DNA from: Deltaproteobacteria bacterium
GTDB taxonomy: Bacteria; Desulfobacterota; Desulfuromonadia; Geobacterales; Geobacteraceae
NCBI GenBank assembly: GCA_009668975.1
Contig: SBEG01000025.1
Span: 1-59,247, forward strand
Direction of reading: 5' to 3'
Length of the DNA stretch: 59,247 bases
Both the position numbers and the translations under genes were made by a program. Position 1 is the first letter of the stretch. Each line of letters starts with the position of its first letter. Under the pieces are notes generated by a model. The model saw nothing but the letters and a program-made list of their open reading frames with translations. It was not told the origin of the DNA and did not search any database. Positions 54,682-59,247 of the stretch are shown in pieces.

Positions 54682-56721
54682 ATGCTTTATTCTTTGCCGT
54701 TAGCCGTGAAAAAGGTGACGCAATTTTTCCTTTTCGTACTTATTATCTCTGTGTTCGTCACTTCAACAGCTTTGGCCCGGGAAAGTATTGCCAGGTATCC
54801 CAGTTTGCCGGCCGGGTATACATCCATCAAGGTTTTTGACCACAAGAACCGTTACGTTGGCCGGTTGACTTCCGAAAACAGGTATTGGGTCCCCCTTGAC
54901 CGTGTCCCCCCTTTTCTGCAGAAAGCGTTGGTAGCTATTGAAGATGTCAGGTTTTACGAACACGGTGGGATCGATATTCGCGGCATCGCCCGTGCTTTGA
55001 TGAAAGATGTCGTCAAGGGTAAAATGGCTGAGGGCGGATCCACTATTACCCAGCAGCTGATCAAGAACAAATACCTGACCGGGGAGAAAACACTTGATCG
55101 TAAGCTGACAGAAGCCCGCCTGGCAATGGAGTATGAACGTAAATATAGTAAGAAACAGATTCTCGAAATGTATTTCAACGAGATCTATTACGGTAACGGC
55201 GCCTGGGGAATCGCCCAGGCCGCCCGTTTTTATTTTGACAAGACGCCGGAGCAATTGAACGAGTCGGAATGTGCTCTGCTGGCAGGGGTGCCGAAGGCCC
55301 CTGGCCGCTACAATCCGTTGGGTAACCGGTTGGCTGTCGGTGCCCGCAGAAACCTGGTGCTCTCGCGTATGGCCGAATTGGGTATCATCACTCAGCGACA
55401 AAAGAACCGCCTGGCTGCGCAGCCGATAGTTATCGCCAGACGCAGCGAAGCTCCGTATTATCTGGCGCACATTCGCCATAAACTGATTGAACGCTACGGA
55501 GCGAAGGTGATTGAACAGGGCGGGTTGGACGTGATCAGCGCCATGGATTTGCCCATGCAGAAACTGGCCGAACAGGCCATTCGTGAAGGTGTAGAGAAAA
55601 TTTCGCCGGAACTGGAAGGTGCCTTGTTGTGTCTTGACCCAGTTACCGGGAATATACTGGCCGCTGTCGGGGGAGTTGATTACAAGAAAAGTGCCTATAA
55701 CCGTGCATTTTTTGCCCGGCGTCAGCCCGGTTCGGTCATCAAGCCGCTGATTTATGCGGCCGCCCTGGAAAAAGACTTTACTGCCAGTTCCCTTATGAAT
55801 GATTCTCCGGTGACCTACAGCCGGGGAGACAGCGGTACCTGGACGCCGCAAAATTACGGGAAACAAAACTACGGGGAAATTTCTCTGCGGCAGGCATTGG
55901 CATATTCAAATAACATCATTACGGTAAAACTGCTGGAAGCCATCGGTGTTCCCTATTTTACCGGCTTTGCCGGGAAATTGGGGCTTTCGTTGCATTCCGC
56001 CAACGGACTATCATTGGCTCTGGGATCGGATGATGTTACCTTGCATGATCTGGTTTCCGCCTACGCGCCCTTTGCCAGCGGCGGATTGCAGCCCGAGTCG
56101 CGGACCATTCTCAAGGTGTATGACCGGAACCGGCAATTCTGGACCGAATACCGGCAGTCCGTCAGCCAGGTTCTTTCCCCGGCCGTTGCCTACGTCACGA
56201 CGCAGATGCTGAAAGACGTCATGACCTATGGCACTGCCAAATCGCTTGAAAAATTCAGCAAGGAACATCCCTCAGCAGGGAAAACCGGCACTACCAATGA
56301 CTATCGGGATGCCTGGTTTGTCGGCTATACCCCTCGCCTGGTAACCGGTGTCTGGGTTGGGTATGACAAGCCAAGACCCGGCGGGAAGGGATTCACCGGG
56401 GGAGCGGTAAGTGCACCGATCTGGGGACGGTTTATGCGAGCTGTTCTGGCTGCAGATCAAAAGGTTGATTTTTCCAAACCAGACACGGTCGTTTCCGCGA
56501 TGATTGATCCGGCCACCGGCTATCTGGCCACCCCTGACTGTCCGGATAAGCGAGAGGAATATTATCTGGAAAGAACCGAGCCAACCGTGTATTGCCCGGA
56601 GCACGGCGGTGCAGCTCCTCCGGAGGAGGCGCCAATTGTGACTCCTGAAGCTGGTCAGGGTGACAAAACCCAGGACATTTATGACGGATTGCTGCCGGAA
56701 GGTGACGGACTGTTGCGCTGA
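54682..56721 (+). CDS. Class A penicillin-binding protein (PBP1A family)
   Basis: The 679-residue protein has one N-terminal membrane helix (about 12-32), a family 51 transglycosylase domain with catalytic Glu87 in EDVRFYEH and GGSTITQQL (118-126), and a transpeptidase domain with Ser351 in GSVIK, YSNN and KTGTT (534-538). It polymerises and cross-links peptidoglycan in the periplasm. It is shorter than E. coli PBP1a and lacks the OB insert. The C-terminal tail is rich in Pro and Glu. The ATG at 54682 is preceded by GAGGAG at a slightly long distance (12 bases). Confidence 0.93.
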   Translation: MLYSLPLAVKKVTQFFLFVLIISVFVTSTALARESIARYPSLPAGYTSIKVFDHKNRYVGRLTSENRYWVPLDRVPPFLQKALVAIEDVRFYEHGGIDIRGIARALMKDVVKGKMAEGGSTITQQLIKNKYLTGEKTLDRKLTEARLAMEYERKYSKKQILEMYFNEIYYGNGAWGIAQAARFYFDKTPEQLNESECALLAGVPKAPGRYNPLGNRLAVGARRNLVLSRMAELGIITQRQKNRLAAQPIVIARRSEAPYYLAHIRHKLIERYGAKVIEQGGLDVISAMDLPMQKLAEQAIREGVEKISPELEGALLCLDPVTGNILAAVGGVDYKKSAYNRAFFARRQPGSVIKPLIYAAALEKDFTASSLMNDSPVTYSRGDSGTWTPQNYGKQNYGEISLRQALAYSNNIITVKLLEAIGVPYFTGFAGKLGLSLHSANGLSLALGSDDVTLHDLVSAYAPFASGGLQPESRTILKVYDRNRQFWTEYRQSVSQVLSPAVAYVTTQMLKDVMTYGTAKSLEKFSKEHPSAGKTGTTNDYRDAWFVGYTPRLVTGVWVGYDKPRPGGKGFTGGAVSAPIWGRFMRAVLAADQKVDFSKPDTVVSAMIDPATGYLATPDCPDKREEYYLERTEPTVYCPEHGGAAPPEEAPIVTPEAGQGDKTQDIYDGLLPEGDGLLR

Positions 56722-56835
56722 CGATCCCTTTTACAGGGTGCTCTGGATCGGTCACTTTAGCTGTTGATATCTCAGGCAGGTGCAGCCACCACTTCTTTAT
56801 GGGTAGACAAAGACGCAATCCCGCTTATTTGATGC

Positions 56836-56867
56836 AAAAAAGCCGTCTCCAGAGGAGACGGCTTTTT
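56836..56867. terminator. Intrinsic terminator after the penicillin-binding protein
   Basis: AAAAAAGCCGTCTCC-AGA-GGAGACGGCTTTTT is a ten-base perfect stem flanked by A and T runs, so it could act for both the plus-strand PBP gene and the convergent small lipoprotein gene. Confidence 0.92.
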
Positions 56868-56982
56868 CTGCCTTGGAAAGGATTGGGGCCAGGGATGGAT
56901 ACTCATGCAGGTCATGAGTGTCCTGAGCTGTTCCCTACCTGCCAAAGGTGGTGGGATATTCCCAAGGGAAGTGTCCTGATTA

Positions 56983-57303
56983 CTAAGGGAACTGCCCCTC
57001 AATCGGTGCCTGTGTATGGCCTGGATGTGACTGGATGTGTTCTTGAACCCCTGCCTGCGAGGTGAACTCGACTCCGCAGGTGGCACATTTTATCAAAGGT
57101 TTTGCATCCGTGACGGCTTTGTGGTCAGGATGTGCCATAAGATGTTCTGTCAAGCCTGCCTGGGAGGTGAATTCGGCTCCACAGGTAGAACATTTAATGA
57201 ACTGTTTTGCTGATTGGGCGCTGTCGGCCGGCGCATTTGTCGTTGCACAACCGGTTAAACACAATGCGGAGCCAAGAACTATAACTGCCAACAATTTTCG
57301 CAT
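56983..57303 (-). CDS. Small lipoprotein with two C2H2 zinc-finger motifs
   Basis: The 106-residue protein has a lipobox LTGC (Cys19) and two near-identical repeats with the classical C-x2-C-x12-H-x3-H spacing: Cys38, Cys41, His54, His58 and Cys73, Cys76, His89, His93. The hydrophobic core positions of eukaryotic-type fingers are kept (EFTSQAGLxEH). Membrane-anchored, exported C2H2 fingers cannot contact DNA in the usual way, so periplasmic zinc binding or buffering is more likely. AAGGAG precedes the ATG. It is monocistronic and convergent with the PBP gene. Confidence 0.85.
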   Translation of the reverse strand: MRKLLAVIVLGSALCLTGCATTNAPADSAQSAKQFIKCSTCGAEFTSQAGLTEHLMAHPDHKAVTDAKPLIKCATCGVEFTSQAGVQEHIQSHPGHTQAPIEGQFP

Positions 57304-57671
57304 TTCATTTCTCCTTTCCCATCCCTTGTTAATGAATACACTACAGATCTTCTGTTAATAATTCTATTCTCTAATACGCATTCGTCAAGTAGGTGTATGT
57401 AAAAACTCTTTTTGGTGCTATTTTGTCATGATATCCGCCTCAGGCAGCATCGAAGAGACCTTATAATTTGCTAACTTTTTCGTGGAGTTGTGAAATTTTA
57501 AAGCGGACGGTTGCATAATTACTTCGACAATTAACCAACACACCCTGAGGTAGGGGCACGGCGCGCCGAGCCCAGATTGAGCGAGACATGCCTAGCTTAA
57601 ATTATAGATATATTTAATTGCCGCCGTAATAAAGCATGCAACCAATTAGAATGACAGGAGAAAAAGTTGTC
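57304..57671. other. Intergenic region with repeat element copy B
   Basis: It contains the degenerate palindromic repeat at 57526-57622. The remaining 220 bases are AT-rich, with no clear promoter or gene. Confidence 0.4.
57526..57622. repeat. Palindromic intergenic repeat element, copy B (degenerate)
   Basis: GACAATTAA at the left and TTAATTGCC at the right frame the core GGTAGGGGCACGGCGCGCC and AGATTGAGCGAGaCATGCC, which parallels the copy at 25501-25598 (GGAGGAGCACGGCGCGCC, GATTGGGCGAGGCACGCC). The right arm has decayed (CTAGCTTAAATTATAG), so the hairpin is weaker. Confidence 0.7.
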
Positions 57672-58289
57672 ATGAAAAAACTTGGTAAAATTATGTTGCA
57701 GGGGCTGGTAGCGTTATTGCCGGCCATCTTGACACTGTATATTCTTTTCTGGCTGGTCCGCTCCGCGGAAACCGTACTCGGCGGTCTGCTCCAGGTAATC
57801 CTTCCGGAAGGTTGGTATCTGCCCGGGCTGGGTCTTCTGGTCGGACTGATTGGCACGTTCCTCTTCGGACTGGCGCTTAACGCCTTTCTGGGGAAAAGAT
57901 TACTTGCCTTGGGTGAAGAGTTAATGAATCGGATCCCGGTGGTCAAGACTCTCTACGGTTCGCTCAAGGATTTTATCGGGTTCTTCACCACAAAGCATGA
58001 TTCGAAATTCAGCCAGGTGGTCACAGTGGATCTGAATTTCGGCGGGACGCCCATGCGCATGATCGGGTTTGTTACACGCAGCGAGTTCAGCGATTTGCCG
58101 ACGGGGATCGGTCAAGAAGGAGAGGTTGCCGTATATCTTCCCCTAAGCTACCAGATTGGCGGGTATACCGTGATCGTGCCGCGTTCCGCAGTCAGGAAAA
58201 TTGATATTTCCACCCATCGTGCCATGGGATTTGTGGTTACCGGAGGGATGTTCTCCGAGAAAGGGAAAGCGACGGATTATCACGAGTGA
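57672..58289 (+). CDS. DUF502 family membrane protein
   Basis: The 205-residue protein has two membrane helices (about 8-28 and 47-68) and the DUF502 blocks IPVVKTLYGSLKDF, MRMIGFVTRSEF, VAVYLPLSYQIGGYTVIVPRSAV and a closing VVTGGM. The function is unknown; relatives are often near ribosome or envelope genes. The ATG at 57672 fits the family start (MKKLGKI), with AGGAG 11 bases upstream. Confidence 0.9.
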   Translation: MKKLGKIMLQGLVALLPAILTLYILFWLVRSAETVLGGLLQVILPEGWYLPGLGLLVGLIGTFLFGLALNAFLGKRLLALGEELMNRIPVVKTLYGSLKDFIGFFTTKHDSKFSQVVTVDLNFGGTPMRMIGFVTRSEFSDLPTGIGQEGEVAVYLPLSYQIGGYTVIVPRSAVRKIDISTHRAMGFVVTGGMFSEKGKATDYHE

Positions 58290-58502
58290 AGGCTGGTTCA
58301 AGCCTGAACCTTTCTGGCCCGAATCAAAAGACAAAGGTACTTGTCTTGGCCGTTTACCTTGTTGCCTGCGATCACACTGATTTTCTGTTCTTCTGTCACA
58401 AGTGTTGACATGCCGGGCTGTACTGAGGTACATTGCCCGAAAAATTCGGATGAAAATCCGGTCTGAGGGCCGGGATTTTTGATCCCCGTTGCTGAATAGG
58501 AA

Positions 58503-58541
58503 CAAGGGGGGGTTGGCCTGATGCGGCTGACCCCTTTTGCA
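58503..58541 (+). terminator. Possible terminator after the DUF502 gene
   Basis: AAGGGGGGTTGGCC and GGCTGACCCCTTTT can pair into a hairpin ending in a short T-run. It lies 214 bases after the DUF502 stop and 39 bases before the YwbE start, so it may instead act as a leader attenuator of the ywbE-helicase unit. Confidence 0.45.
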
Positions 58542-58579
58542 TTGTTCAAGGGTGAATCCGCTTCAGGGAGACTGTTACG

Positions 58580-58801
58580 ATGAACGGCCAGTACAGAAAA
58601 GATATCCATCCCGGTTTGGCCGTGGCCATCGTGCTGAAAAAAGATCAGCGCAGCGGCAGGTTGACGAAAGGGATCGTCAAGGATCTGCTAACCAGTGCGC
58701 CTTACCACTCCCGGGGGATCAAGGTGCGTTTGCAGGATGGGCAGGTGGGGCGAGTCCATGCCATTCTTGCTGATTCCGTGGCAGAAGGAAATGTCCACTG
58801 A
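58580..58801 (+). CDS. ywbE: YwbE family protein
   Basis: The 73-residue protein matches the small YwbE family along its full length: RKDIHPGLAVAIVLKKDQRSG, LTKGIVKDLLT and GIKVRLQDGQVGRV. The fold is probably an SH3-like barrel. The function is unknown. AGGGAG precedes the ATG. Its stop codon shares one base with the start of the helicase gene (TGATG), so the pair is translationally coupled. Confidence 0.93.
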   Translation: MNGQYRKDIHPGLAVAIVLKKDQRSGRLTKGIVKDLLTSAPYHSRGIKVRLQDGQVGRVHAILADSVAEGNVH

Positions 58802-59247
58802 TGGGGGATTCGGGACAATCGCTGGATCTTGTCGCCCAGGAGCAAAAAAGGCTGCTGGAGATTTGCCGGATCATCGATCGCTCCGCTGCCGAGCGGGATG
58901 CAACCCTCTCCCTACACGACGAGCGTGCCAGGGAGCTGGAAAAGCAACGGCTTGAATCGGTCAGTTGGCGGGAGAAGAACGATCTGGCCGAAAAACTCCT
59001 GGAACATGGCCACCATGACCCGCGGAAATACCTCAAGGATTTCCGTGACAGTGCCGGTTCCCCCTATTTCGGCATTATCGGTATACATGACTGCGAGCCG
59101 AAAATAGGTCACAAGGAATACCTGATCGGTAAACAGTCGCTGCTGGATGGAAACAGGGTTGTCATTGTTGACTGGCGCAAAGCGGAAATATCCCGGCTCT
59201 ACTACGACTATGAGCAGGGCGAGGACTACCTGGAAACCATCCAGGGG
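58801..59247 (+). CDS. HelD-like UvrD/Rep superfamily helicase, N-terminal part
   Basis: The right edge cuts the gene after 149 codons. The visible part has a charged helical start (LLEICRIIDRSAAERD...ELEKQRLES), then PYFGIIGIHD and VVIVDWRKAEISRLYYDYEQG, the typical N-terminal region of HelD-type ATPases that recycle RNA polymerase or act as helicases. The helicase motifs lie beyond the window. AAGGAAATG lies upstream of the ATG within ywbE. Confidence 0.78.
   Translation, partial: MGDSGQSLDLVAQEQKRLLEICRIIDRSAAERDATLSLHDERARELEKQRLESVSWREKNDLAEKLLEHGHHDPRKYLKDFRDSAGSPYFGIIGIHDCEPKIGHKEYLIGKQSLLDGNRVVIVDWRKAEISRLYYDYEQGEDYLETIQG

Noticed and set aside
58290..58579. Possible structured RNA between DUF502 and ywbE
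   Set aside because: Hairpin-rich (for example around TCCGG...CCGGGATTTTT), but I could not match it to any known RNA family; only the terminator-like hairpin is kept.

Overview
The window reads as a chromosomal segment of an anaerobic, metal-reducing-type deltaproteobacterium of the Geobacter/Desulfuromonas group. This is an inference from content: c-type cytochromes with CXXCH motifs, a Tat-exported periplasmic [NiFe] hydrogenase behind GEMM-I (cyclic dinucleotide) riboswitches of the Geobacter type, a bd-oxidase-like protein fused to haem c domains, PocR-domain hybrid histidine kinases, a sigma-54 activator with sigma-54-type promoters, and palindromic intergenic repeats. No rRNA, tRNA, CRISPR array, intact insertion sequence, integrase or phage gene was recognised.

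Layout. 1-5.1 kb: a partial CoA-acylating aldehyde dehydrogenase, a type IA topoisomerase and an ADP-ribosylglycohydrolase. 5.2-10.4 kb, minus strand: a hydrogenase operon (small subunit, large subunit, six-haem Ig-domain cytochrome) led by a sigma-70-like promoter and two tandem GEMM-I riboswitches, each with its own terminator. 10.5-19 kb: a YqeY-like protein, a Ycf46-like AAA+ ATPase, a hybrid histidine kinase split by an in-frame TAA, a rhomboid protease, and an FRG-domain/DUF2147 pair. 19-25.5 kb: two OmpA-like proteins sharing about 1,085 bp of identical DNA, flanking a lipoprotein with four Ig-like repeats and an ice-binding-like (DUF3494) domain; two related sigma-54-type promoters lie in this region.

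25.6-32.8 kb, minus strand: a run of exported proteins consisting of a Tat metallophosphoesterase, an 88-residue peptide-like protein, a membrane protein, a histidine-phosphatase-like lipoprotein, a phospholipase-B-like lipoprotein and an EF-hand protein. This looks like an undescribed periplasmic phosphoester-handling cluster. 33-36.7 kb: a translationally coupled hybrid kinase and sigma-54 activator. 37-45.5 kb: mostly housekeeping genes (glycerol kinase, ABC-F ATPase, DTW-domain tRNA modification enzyme, CvfB-like RNA-binding protein, Bax-inhibitor-like membrane protein, YlqF GTPase). 45.8-48.6 kb: the bd-like/cytochrome c fusion with a membrane partner. 48.7-54.2 kb: a large sensor kinase and a soluble FIST-domain chemoreceptor. 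54.7-59.2 kb: a class A penicillin-binding protein, a lipoprotein with two C2H2 zinc fingers, a DUF502 protein, YwbE and the start of a HelD-like helicase.

Taken together, the window is rich in envelope, redox and signal-transduction functions. The strongest leads are the riboswitch-controlled hydrogenase-cytochrome operon, the periplasmic phosphatase/phospholipase cluster, the OmpA/DUF3494 duplication cassette, the cytochrome c-fused bd-like complex and the secreted C2H2 zinc-finger lipoprotein. Start codons were placed from ribosome binding sites. All family names come from sequence recognition without a database search.
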